Shown piece after piece: positions 16,375-21,264 of a DNA stretch of 21,264 nucleotides; the stretch's first letter is position 1, and each line of letters starts with the position of its first letter. The DNA is from a virus. The DNA lies in IMG/VR virus record IMGVR_UViG_3300007539_000275, positions 1-21,264 of that record, one strand, 5' to 3'. A program made the translations under genes and the position numbers. Under the pieces are notes generated by a model. That model was given only the letters and a program-made list of their open reading frames with translations. It had not been told where the DNA came from and made no database searches.

Positions 16375-16384
16375 TAATAAATAT
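16375..16384. promoter_or_regulatory. Intergenic ATAAATAT motif, site 2
   Basis: The plus strand reads TAATAAATAT (gene sense ATATTTATTA), 16 bases before the endonuclease ATG. It is identical to sites 3 and 4. Confidence 0.3.
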
Positions 16385-16418
16385 AAGGAAATTATAAAAA
16401 CATTGATGTTGTTTTGGT

Positions 16419-16517
16419 TTATATTACCATACCTTGACGACTTCCTTCCGATTGAACAGCCCTGTAGATCTCGAGTATCGGTAGTACTTTGTTATAGTCT
16501 TCAATCCGTTTCTTCAT
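16419..16517 (-). pseudogene. queE: Stranded 5' fragment of queE
   Basis: A 32-codon frame starting MKKRIEDYNKVLPILEIYR, then AVQSEGSRQGM, then VI and a stop. It repeats the QueE N-terminus and breaks off after the GM of the substrate loop. Its ATG lies inside the last codons of queD, in the typical overlapping style of this genome, so this appears to be the original queE start left behind when the endonuclease unit entered. It lacks all radical SAM cysteines and cannot be active. Confidence 0.88.
16428..16508 (-). repeat. queE 5' segment, copy B (stranded)
   Basis: Partner of 15449-15529. Differences between the copies are mostly at silent positions, and only one of 27 residues changes (C to A). 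Both copies therefore evolved under selection in separate lineages before coming together. Confidence 0.9.
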
Positions 16518-16983
16518 AAATCGAACTATTTTTATCGTTTTCAAAACATTCTACCTTAATACACTTACAACGACCGCCATCAGTTTTCGAAAGGACTTCA
16601 TTGAACTTATCAAATACTAATTTAGCACAAGACTCAGCTCCCATCTTTTCTAAGAAGTGTACTTTACATAAGCCTTCCATGGCCATTTGCTCAAACAAGT
16701 CTCTGTAAGGATCATCTCCCTGTATTAACAATGTGTGATCCCACATATGGTCCATCCAATCTTTAAGTCCATTTCCTTGTGGAGCTGGTTTGAATCCCGA
16801 GTAGTCAACTATCCAGTTCATGTCATCCAATTGCTTATCTACATCAGGCTCATTGGATGCAAACCATACTTTAAATTTAAAGGAATATCCATGTAAGAGC
16901 TGGCAATGCGAATGTTGAGCTTTCCATTGTCTAATAGCAACAGAATAATTATCGAATAGTTTCGTACTTAAATAACGTGCCAT
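16501..16983 (-). CDS. queD: 6-carboxytetrahydropterin synthase (QueD)
   Basis: 160 residues. It makes 6-carboxytetrahydropterin from dihydroneopterin triphosphate, the step between FolE and QueE. Conserved features: H24 and C27 in QHSHCQLLHGYSF, H31, then VDYSGFK (59-65), DHTLL with D82 and H83, the AES block with E117, and VECFE with E145 near the end. The third zinc ligand of the E. coli enzyme (the second H of HGH) is Y33 here (HGY). A ribosome site AGGAAAT precedes the ATG. Its last codons overlap the stranded queE start. Confidence 0.87.
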   Translation of the reverse strand: MARYLSTKLFDNYSVAIRQWKAQHSHCQLLHGYSFKFKVWFASNEPDVDKQLDDMNWIVDYSGFKPAPQGNGLKDWMDHMWDHTLLIQGDDPYRDLFEQMAMEGLCKVHFLEKMGAESCAKLVFDKFNEVLSKTDGGRCKCIKVECFENDKNSSIYEETD

Positions 16984-16995
16984 AATATTTCCTGT

Positions 16996-17142
16996 TTATT
17001 TAATTATACCTAACTTTTCGTCAAAATCTTTAGGCGTTTCTCTCAAATACTTATTGTAAAAGTATTCATCATCGAGTAAGTCATCGCCGTACTCCCCGCG
17101 AGCGTCTTCTAAACGTAAAAGAATTTCTTTTGTCTTACTCAT
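16996..17142 (-). CDS. Small acidic protein before queD, unknown function
   Basis: 48 residues, MSKTKEILLRLEDARGEYGD, then DLLDDEYFYNKYLRETPKDF and EKLGIIK. It fills the 194-base gap before queD and has codon use like the neighbours. The pattern of helical, acidic and tyrosine-rich residues suggests a small folded protein. No family recognised. Confidence 0.6.
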   Translation of the reverse strand: MSKTKEILLRLEDARGEYGDDLLDDEYFYNKYLRETPKDFDEKLGIIK

Positions 17143-17177
17143 ATCTTAATATATGAAAGATGATTCAAATAACCAAA

Positions 17178-17879
17178 TCAATCGATTACTTTTAAGTAAG
17201 TAAATAAATATGGTTTGTTCAAGTAGTGTCCTGTAAAGTAATCAATATCTACTTTATCTAAGCCGTATAATTTAGCTTTATACACTGCCTGCTCATATTC
17301 GTCTAACTTAGCCCATTCATCCTTACGAGCGACTAGCTCTGCACCTTTGGCTTGCCAATCTGTTGTTTCAATAAATGTTTCCAGCTTCTCGACAATATCA
17401 ACAAACTTATCATAATCTCTACAATCTAGTTCTATATGAAACATTTCTATAACCTGATCTTCGTCTATCCAATCGATTGCAAAATCTAATCCATACTTAG
17501 GCTTAGCAAAAACTAACTTACGAAGTTTAGGATGACGTTTGGCATGATTAACTAATTGCGTACGAGCCTTTCCGGCAAATCCAAATCTATGTAAGATATG
17601 GGCATGATCGATAAAAATGTTCGGATGATGTTCAATCTGATCATACCAATGTTGTAATACAACATTCAATGCATCGTCAGACACTCTACGTGCCATTCTA
17701 TCTTCAGTATGGATGTTAACCTCATTGACAGCATGATATTCTTTTTCAATCGAGTTAAGTTGATAGCCTTCACGATCGAAGAAATCTAATTCCCAATCAA
17801 CTGAATATTCTTCGATTGGCTTCTTGAGCCAAAGATCTTTAATGATCTTGGTTTTGTTTCTTTGAAACAGCATCGGCAA
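17178..17879 (-). CDS. Unknown protein downstream of the pterin dehydratase gene
   Basis: 233 residues, soluble, rich in charged and aromatic residues. Notable stretches are IFIDHAHILHRFGFAGKART (88-107), KPKYGLDFAIDWIDEDQVIE (126-145) and a C-terminal YFTGHYLNKPYLFTYLKV. The histidines and aspartates of the first stretch could bind metal, but no known motif is matched. The start at 17879 overlaps the dehydratase gene by 41 bases, with a second ATG at 17873. The function is unknown. Confidence 0.65.
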   Translation of the reverse strand: MPMLFQRNKTKIIKDLWLKKPIEEYSVDWELDFFDREGYQLNSIEKEYHAVNEVNIHTEDRMARRVSDDALNVVLQHWYDQIEHHPNIFIDHAHILHRFGFAGKARTQLVNHAKRHPKLRKLVFAKPKYGLDFAIDWIDEDQVIEMFHIELDCRDYDKFVDIVEKLETFIETTDWQAKGAELVARKDEWAKLDEYEQAVYKAKLYGLDKVDIDYFTGHYLNKPYLFTYLKVID

Positions 17880-18237
17880 ACTCTATATCTTTTTGTGTAA
17901 TTGCATTATGTGAATGCGAATATATTGTAATCTTTACAGTATCATATGTGAAGAAAATATCAGCATGGTGATCCATTTTTTCTGATATCTTTGCTACATC
18001 ATTAACAAATTTAAGCGTCTTTTTATAATCTTCAAATTTACTATCTAATACAATCTGTACTATACCTTTATCATTAACTTCGACTTGCCAATCTTTTGCT
18101 CCAACCTTAGATAATTGCGATGTAACTTTATCTTGCGGAATAATTACCGTATCCGGATGTTGGGTGTCTGCTAATCGACTCGCTCCGACTTTGATCGGTT
18201 CGTACGCCTGTTCTACTATCTTGCTGAGCTTTATCAT
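17839..18237 (-). CDS. phhB: Pterin-4a-carbinolamine dehydratase (PCD/DCoH) homologue
   Basis: 132 residues. The C-terminal 90 match the small PCD fold: DW at 49-50, FVNDVAKISEKMDHHADIFF (77-96) and VKITIYSHSHNAITQKDI (101-118). H90, H91 and H108 reproduce the spacing of the catalytic His61, His62 and His79 in rat DCoH. The family dehydrates 4a-hydroxy-tetrahydropterins. The N-terminal 35 residues are extra and begin MIKLSKIVEQA, similar to the start of the unrelated protein at 18807-19322. It may serve pterin chemistry linked to FolE and QueD, or a distinct role; the reaction in a phage is unproven. Confidence 0.8.
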   Translation of the reverse strand: MIKLSKIVEQAYEPIKVGASRLADTQHPDTVIIPQDKVTSQLSKVGAKDWQVEVNDKGIVQIVLDSKFEDYKKTLKFVNDVAKISEKMDHHADIFFTYDTVKITIYSHSHNAITQKDIEFADAVSKKQNQDH

Positions 18238-18241
18238 TCAT

Positions 18242-18251
18242 TAATAAATAT
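18242..18251. promoter_or_regulatory. Intergenic ATAAATAT motif, site 3
   Basis: TAATAAATAT on the plus strand, 4 bases before the dehydratase ATG. This is too close to be a normal sense promoter for that gene unless the message is nearly leaderless. Confidence 0.3.
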
Positions 18252-18279
18252 TTACGTACTTAAACATCTAGTCATGCTA

Positions 18280-18591
18280 TCAGTTTAATTTATATGCAGG
18301 AGTATATGTCCATGCTAGCCAATACTTCTCTCCGTTAAGGATATGAGATGCGGTTGATGCATACTCGCCGGCGAATTCAGACATATAATTGATCATCGTA
18401 AAGTGATCATTAAACAAGGTAAAGTTCCTAGCATCAGGATACTCTTCATCAAAAGTTAAACCATTATACGTCCTTTCCTGTAATTCAAAAAGCATATACT
18501 TTAGATACTCTCTATCTACACGCGGGATTGATTGGAAATCGAACGTTACTTCTACTCGATTCAGTTTAACTTTTCGGTTCTCTTTTACCAT
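18280..18591 (-). CDS. Small protein, unknown function
   Basis: 103 residues. It opens with a basic segment and a strand (KVKLNRVEVTFDFQSIPRV), then a helix (REYLKYMLFELQERTYNG), and ends WLAWTYTPAYKLN. It is soluble, with no catalytic motif. Its start overlaps a putative membrane microprotein gene. Function unknown. Confidence 0.6.
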   Translation of the reverse strand: MVKENRKVKLNRVEVTFDFQSIPRVDREYLKYMLFELQERTYNGLTFDEEYPDARNFTLFNDHFTMINYMSEFAGEYASTASHILNGEKYWLAWTYTPAYKLN

Positions 18592-18688
18592 TAATGAACT
18601 GTTTTTGTATTAATAAATATGTAATTGTAATTGCAAAAGCAATTAAACTTGTAACTATTTCAATATAAAAAAAAGATTTCAGAAACAC
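18566..18688 (-). CDS. Candidate single-pass membrane microprotein (GTG start)
   Basis: 40 residues if started at the GTG at 18688. FLKSFFYIEIVTSLIAFAI, then TITYLLIQKQF form one hydrophobic segment, followed by a basic tail NGKREPKS. It fills the gap before 18591 and overlaps that gene by 26 bases. The ribosome site is weak, and the frame holds an eight-T run and a 7-bp hairpin (TAATTGC/GCAATTA), so translation is uncertain. Confidence 0.4.
   Translation of the reverse strand: MFLKSFFYIEIVTSLIAFAITITYLLIQKQFINGKREPKS
18611..18620. promoter_or_regulatory. Intergenic ATAAATAT motif, site 4
   Basis: TAATAAATAT on the plus strand, 19 bases before the ATG at 18591 and inside the candidate microprotein frame. 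If it is a control site, that weakens the case for the microprotein. Confidence 0.3.
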
Positions 18689-18698
18689 AAATTATCTA

Positions 18699-18803
18699 TC
18701 AACTTTCTTCATCTTCCGAAGATGTTTGTTCAAAATTATATGTACGTATACGTTCCAAATGTTCTTGTATATACAATGTCAATATCCAGTCATCTAATAC
18801 CAT
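18699..18803 (-). CDS. Candidate 34-residue protein
   Basis: MVLDDWILTLYIQEHLERIR followed by TYNFEQTSSEDEES: an amphipathic helix with an acidic tail. The ATG lies three bases after the stop of the gene at 18807. There is no clear ribosome site, so coupling would be needed. Confidence 0.45.
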   Translation of the reverse strand: MVLDDWILTLYIQEHLERIRTYNFEQTSSEDEES

Positions 18804-18806
18804 ATA

Positions 18807-19322
18807 TCAAGCCGTATTGGCTCTTAATACAATACTATCGCCTGTCCAGTGTGTGTTTGTACGACCAATCTTCCATCCTATAGGCATATTCTTTTTAATG
18901 TATGCCATGTACAGCTTGAATCTACGATCATCATCTGCATTAGACTTTGTAGGGGACATTTCTATCTGCTTTAAATTTTTATTCTTCTTGATAACATCAT
19001 TTACAATATCTATTATAGTAGCCATTATACGAAATATATGTCCGGAATTAACATTTAATATATGCGGGTCTTGGCCTGATTCTACTTTCGATGGCCGGAA
19101 GGATATATCGCATGTAGTGCGATTTTTATCAAATGGGACTTCAACTTGATACTCGATATCAGCTCCATCTGCATCTGGATTAGGAACATCAAATGTATAC
19201 ATGTCTTCTTCAAGTTCAGATGTTACAGTAGTTTTAGGGCCAGTCCATTCAAACGGCTTAGTATTTGACTCGCCAACTTCGTTCATTATTTGTTTTATGA
19301 TATTAGATAATTTCATATTCAT
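18807..19322 (-). CDS. Unknown protein with possible capsid-targeting N-terminus
   Basis: 171 residues from 19322, or 169 from the second ATG at 19316, which is favoured because a related TGA-x-TATG context is repeated at 19967. The N-terminus MKLSNIIKQIMNE is a short amphipathic helix ending in an I-x-x-E pattern. It recalls the leader peptides of T4 internal head proteins that are cut after I/L-x-E, though this is only resemblance. The rest is a mixed fold (DMYTFDVPNPDADGADIEYQ in the middle, GWKIGRTNTHWTGDSIVLRA at the end). No enzyme motif. It directly follows the second endonuclease gene. Confidence 0.65.
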   Translation of the reverse strand: MNMKLSNIIKQIMNEVGESNTKPFEWTGPKTTVTSELEEDMYTFDVPNPDADGADIEYQVEVPFDKNRTTCDISFRPSKVESGQDPHILNVNSGHIFRIMATIIDIVNDVIKKNKNLKQIEMSPTKSNADDDRRFKLYMAYIKKNMPIGWKIGRTNTHWTGDSIVLRANTA

Positions 19323-19339
19323 TTCAACATATTTTTTAC
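19314..19339 (-). repeat. Duplicated gene end, copy in the endonuclease 3' end
   Basis: 26 bases encoding the last residues VKNMLK, the stop and the next ATG. It matches 19967-19992 at 22 of 26 positions. Confidence 0.6.
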
Positions 19340-19969
19340 ATAGATAAATTTATAACCTTTTGTAGATTTACCTCTACCATTTAATACATTACTAATGTCA
19401 GCCTGTCGTATATTAAGTGCATTAGCTGCTTCAGTCTGGCTACTGAATACGCGATTTGTGGTTGTTTCTACGATAGGAGTACGACTCTTTGATTTTTTAC
19501 CACGCTGTGATTTGCCTGGATCACCAGCTGATATCAGTTTGGATATTTCAGCAGGACTAAACTTACCGGTTTTCGTCCAATGGATTCGTTTGCTAGAATC
19601 GTATTCCTTTTTAACTCTAACAGACGCCTCCTTTTTAGCTTTATCAGACTTTTTAAAAGTTCTGCCTCCTGTGTTTTTAGGAGGTTTTGCATCAACTTTT
19701 AAGTTAGTTAATACGTCAAAATTTTCACGTATGTAATCTTCTTCTAACTTATACGCTAAATCTTCGTCTTCTATATCCTTGTGTAAAAAGATTACGCCAG
19801 GCTGTAATCCTTCTGCCTGAATACGCTTTATCTTATTTTCAGTTGGATTGTTTTTACCATTACCAGACCAGTGACCAGAGTGGCTTTTCCACCTATCTCC
19901 TTTGCCTTTACCGCAATAGAAGACTTTATCGTTATGCCTAGGGTCTGTTAATAGGTAAATATAGTACAT
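19319..19969 (-). CDS. GIY-YIG homing endonuclease with NUMOD-type DNA-binding end
   Basis: 216 residues from the ATG at 19969; a GTG at 19975 is a second option. The N-terminal nuclease has MYYIYLLTD and FYCGKGKGDRW, with EEDYIRENF as the likely acidic site and TNLKVDAKPP after it. A basic linker follows, with KSDKAKKEASVRVKKEY. The C-terminus TPIVETTTNRVFSSQTEAA (about 164-182) and NALNIRQADISNVLNGRGKS is a NUMOD1-like helix-turn-helix. It would cut a specific phage DNA site and spread its own gene. Its final VKNMLK repeats the end of the gene before it. Confidence 0.9.
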   Translation of the reverse strand: MYYIYLLTDPRHNDKVFYCGKGKGDRWKSHSGHWSGNGKNNPTENKIKRIQAEGLQPGVIFLHKDIEDEDLAYKLEEDYIRENFDVLTNLKVDAKPPKNTGGRTFKKSDKAKKEASVRVKKEYDSSKRIHWTKTGKFSPAEISKLISAGDPGKSQRGKKSKSRTPIVETTTNRVFSSQTEAANALNIRQADISNVLNGRGKSTKGYKFIYVKNMLK

Positions 19970-19992
19970 AATCACTTCAGCATATTTTTAAC
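19967..19992 (-). repeat. Duplicated gene end, copy in the upstream gene
   Basis: Partner of 19314-19339. It encodes VKNMLK and the stop of the 117-residue gene plus the ATG of the endonuclease. The match stops abruptly on the upstream side, where GPNA differs from KFIY. Confidence 0.6.
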
Positions 19993-20325
19993 AGCATTTG
20001 GTCCTGACCACATTCTGCATGACCAGTACCTAGCAGATGTCTTAGGACCGGGAGAATCACAATTATGTCTAGCACGGAATGATTTACGTCGTTCTGGATC
20101 TTTTGTCTTTATACTAAGGCCGGTCGTATCTCCAAATGATACTTTACGTACATTACCAGACTTAGGATCTTTAACATATACATAAAACTTTTTATTGCCA
20201 CCGCGTTTCACTTTATTCAACTCTACATTCCTTCCTTGATACTCTGCTTCTAATATCGGAAATGGTTTGCTAGATTCTACAATTTCTAATTTGAGTTTAT
20301 TGCTTTGAAATATAATTCGTTCCAT
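19972..20325 (-). CDS. Unknown phage protein with RKxFRARHxC...YWSC motif
   Basis: 117 residues. The N-terminal half is a small strand-rich domain (LKLEIVESSKPFPILEAEYQ; FYVYVKDPKSGNVRKVSFG). The C-terminal half has DPERRKSFRARHNC (76-89) and ARYWSCRMW (98-106), a cysteine, histidine and arginine-rich motif that I recall from marine T4-like phage proteins, sometimes attached to structural proteins. The paired cysteines could bind a metal. I give no family name. The ATG lies directly after an ATAAATAT site. Confidence 0.7.
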   Translation of the reverse strand: MERIIFQSNKLKLEIVESSKPFPILEAEYQGRNVELNKVKRGGNKKFYVYVKDPKSGNVRKVSFGDTTGLSIKTKDPERRKSFRARHNCDSPGPKTSARYWSCRMWSGPNAVKNMLK

Positions 20326-20336
20326 ATTATAAATAT
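20326..20336. promoter_or_regulatory. Intergenic ATAAATAT motif, site 5
   Basis: The plus strand reads ATTATAAATAT followed by ACTATT, which is close to the full T4 late promoter pattern TATAAATACTATT, but pointing away from the adjacent minus-strand gene. It touches the ATG at 20325. Confidence 0.35.
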
Positions 20337-20337
20337 A

Positions 20338-20472
20338 CTATTTATGCTTTACTAAATTAGTATTTCCTTTCATATGTCTAGGAATATATGGGCAATTACT
20401 ACAACCTAATCCACAACAATACCCGCGTTGAATAAGATATTCTCTACTGATAGGTCGATTATACGATTTCAC
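20338..20472 (-). CDS. Small cysteine-rich protein (DUF5522-like)
   Basis: 44 residues from the GTG at 20472. EYLIQRGYCCGLGCSNCPYI (11-30) matches the YCCGxGCxxCPY signature that I associate with DUF5522, a small bacterial family of unknown function. The four cysteines could hold zinc or an iron-sulfur cluster. A GGAGGT ribosome site sits inside the last codons of the reductase gene (the GG of CAGGSC), and the frames overlap by 14 bases, so the two genes are coupled. A redox or assembly link with the reductase is speculation. Confidence 0.7.
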   Translation of the reverse strand: MKSYNRPISREYLIQRGYCCGLGCSNCPYIPRHMKGNTNLVKHK

Positions 20473-21264
20473 AACTACCTCCAGCACAAGCCAGCTCGCC
20501 CTTCAAATCCGTCATATCTTCTTCTTCGATTACTTTAGTAAGATCAATATCTGTTAATGATTTCATCATTTCATGATACCGTTCCTCGGTAATATCTTCA
20601 AATGGAGCCTGGGTATATGTACCTCCGTCATATGGTAGTACTGATAAGCCATTGTAATGTTCCCGCTCAGACCACATCCATTCTCCCGCAGGATCCCATT
20701 CATGTTCCCGTAGTGATATAGTAGCCGATACGTTATGCGTGTTGTTTCCAGAACGATGGCCTGGGCGAATCCATTCTTGAGCTACACGTTTAACGCGTTC
20801 TAATAACTGGAACGGGGACTCTGTTCTCATGATTGCACCTGCGGGCGCTTTTTGAGGTATTGAAATTACTGCAGTATCATGCGGCCTGAAATATTCATCT
20901 TCAATAAGTTCTGGGTGATTCTCTACCAAATATTTATAGATAGATTCATTCTTACCTACCCGTATACGTCTGATGTAATAGTCATTATGCCAAGCATGTA
21001 TTCCAGATGACGTTCCCAGAGTTAATGATGTCGTTCCTGCCGGCTTAACCGTTGTTGTTCGAGCTGCCTTATTAATTCCAATTAACTCGGCTACACGCGC
21101 ATTTTCTTTCTTAACAATTTTAGCAGCTTCTTTCATATCATACTCTAATACTGCTGCCGATGCAATTCCTGTCATTGATACTCCGATAAGAGCATCCTTT
21201 TCTGTAGTACGCTTCCATACAGGTCTAAGATAATGAAAATCTGTATACCCCGCCTGTAACGTAC
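20459..21264 (-). CDS. Class II (B12-dependent) ribonucleotide reductase, C-terminal part
   Basis: 268 residues are in the window; the frame runs past the right edge. Conserved parts are GYTDFHYLRPVW, DALIGVSMTGIA, PAGTTSLTLGTSSGIHAWHN and the RRIRVG segment, then NNTHNVSATISL. It ends ELACAGGSCEIV. The CX4C pair fits the C-terminal redox cysteines of monomeric adenosylcobalamin-dependent triphosphate reductases of the Lactobacillus leichmannii type. It reduces ribonucleotides to deoxyribonucleotides for phage DNA synthesis, works without oxygen, and needs B12 from the host. Class I is unlikely because the last residues and the PAGTTS loop fit class II better. Confidence 0.85.
   Translation of the reverse strand, partial: TLQAGYTDFHYLRPVWKRTTEKDALIGVSMTGIASAAVLEYDMKEAAKIVKKENARVAELIGINKAARTTTVKPAGTTSLTLGTSSGIHAWHNDYYIRRIRVGKNESIYKYLVENHPELIEDEYFRPHDTAVISIPQKAPAGAIMRTESPFQLLERVKRVAQEWIRPGHRSGNNTHNVSATISLREHEWDPAGEWMWSEREHYNGLSVLPYDGGTYTQAPFEDITEERYHEMMKSLTDIDLTKVIEEEDMTDLKGELACAGGSCEIV

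Noticed and set aside
15449-16517. Group I or II intron carrying the GIY-YIG gene
   Set aside because: The downstream gene is complete with its own start; the upstream copy is a diverged duplicate, so joining the two would repeat the N-terminus. No intron core elements were noticed.
16094-16519. Plus-strand frame of 141 residues across the endonuclease start and queD end
   Set aside because: It runs antisense through two supported genes and the duplicated queE segment; its composition is that of translated AT-rich antisense DNA.
1-21264. CRISPR array, insertion sequence, integrase or tRNA genes
   Set aside because: No regularly spaced repeats, transposase or integrase motifs, or cloverleaf-like segments were found in any gap.

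Overview
The window is a densely packed, AT-rich segment of a lytic tailed-phage genome. Every convincing gene lies on the minus strand, neighbours mostly overlap by a few bases or sit 1-40 bases apart, and no gap reaches 300 bases. It carries the T4-type replication core: family B DNA polymerase, sliding clamp, and large and small clamp-loader subunits. The phage therefore looks like a distant T4-like myovirus. The host cannot be fixed from the sequence. Base composition, a phage-borne GroEL/GroES pair and a B12-dependent ribonucleotide reductase suggest a marine bacterium, which is inference.

Layout in the direction of transcription (high to low coordinates). (1) 21264-20338: the C-terminal part of a class II ribonucleotide reductase and a small cysteine-rich protein. 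(2) 20325-16996: accessory genes, including a GIY-YIG endonuclease, a pterin-4a-carbinolamine dehydratase homologue and several unknown or tiny genes. (3) 16983-13596: QueD, a second GIY-YIG endonuclease, QueE, GroES, a 55-residue protein and FolE. (4) 13596-7611: DNA polymerase, an unknown protein, a glycosyltransferase, a TGT/DpdA-like base-exchange enzyme and the sliding clamp. (5) 7611-3855: dUTPase, a small unknown protein, a GC-rich hairpin leader, gp44-like clamp loader, GroEL and gp62-like clamp loader. (6) 3850-1: small unknown genes, a Cas4/RecB-like nuclease, a SLOG protein, a small membrane protein and the start of a second glycosyltransferase.

How the genes fit together. FolE, QueD and QueE form the pathway from GTP to 7-carboxy-7-deazaguanine. 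The DpdA-like enzyme retains both catalytic aspartates and the zinc cysteines of the TGT family, so the phage probably replaces guanines in its own DNA with a 7-deazaguanine. A glycosyltransferase gene overlaps dpdA, and the sliding clamp gene follows dpdA by two bases. QueC is not in the window, so the final base could be the carboxy form, or QueC may be supplied from elsewhere.

The most unusual structure is at 15449-16517. A GIY-YIG endonuclease gene separates queD from queE, and a diverged second copy of the 5' end of queE is stranded beside queD. The second GIY-YIG gene, at 19319-19969, has a shorter similar footprint: a duplicated 3' end of the gene before it. Both look like endonuclease insertions that brought in replacement ends for the genes they interrupted.
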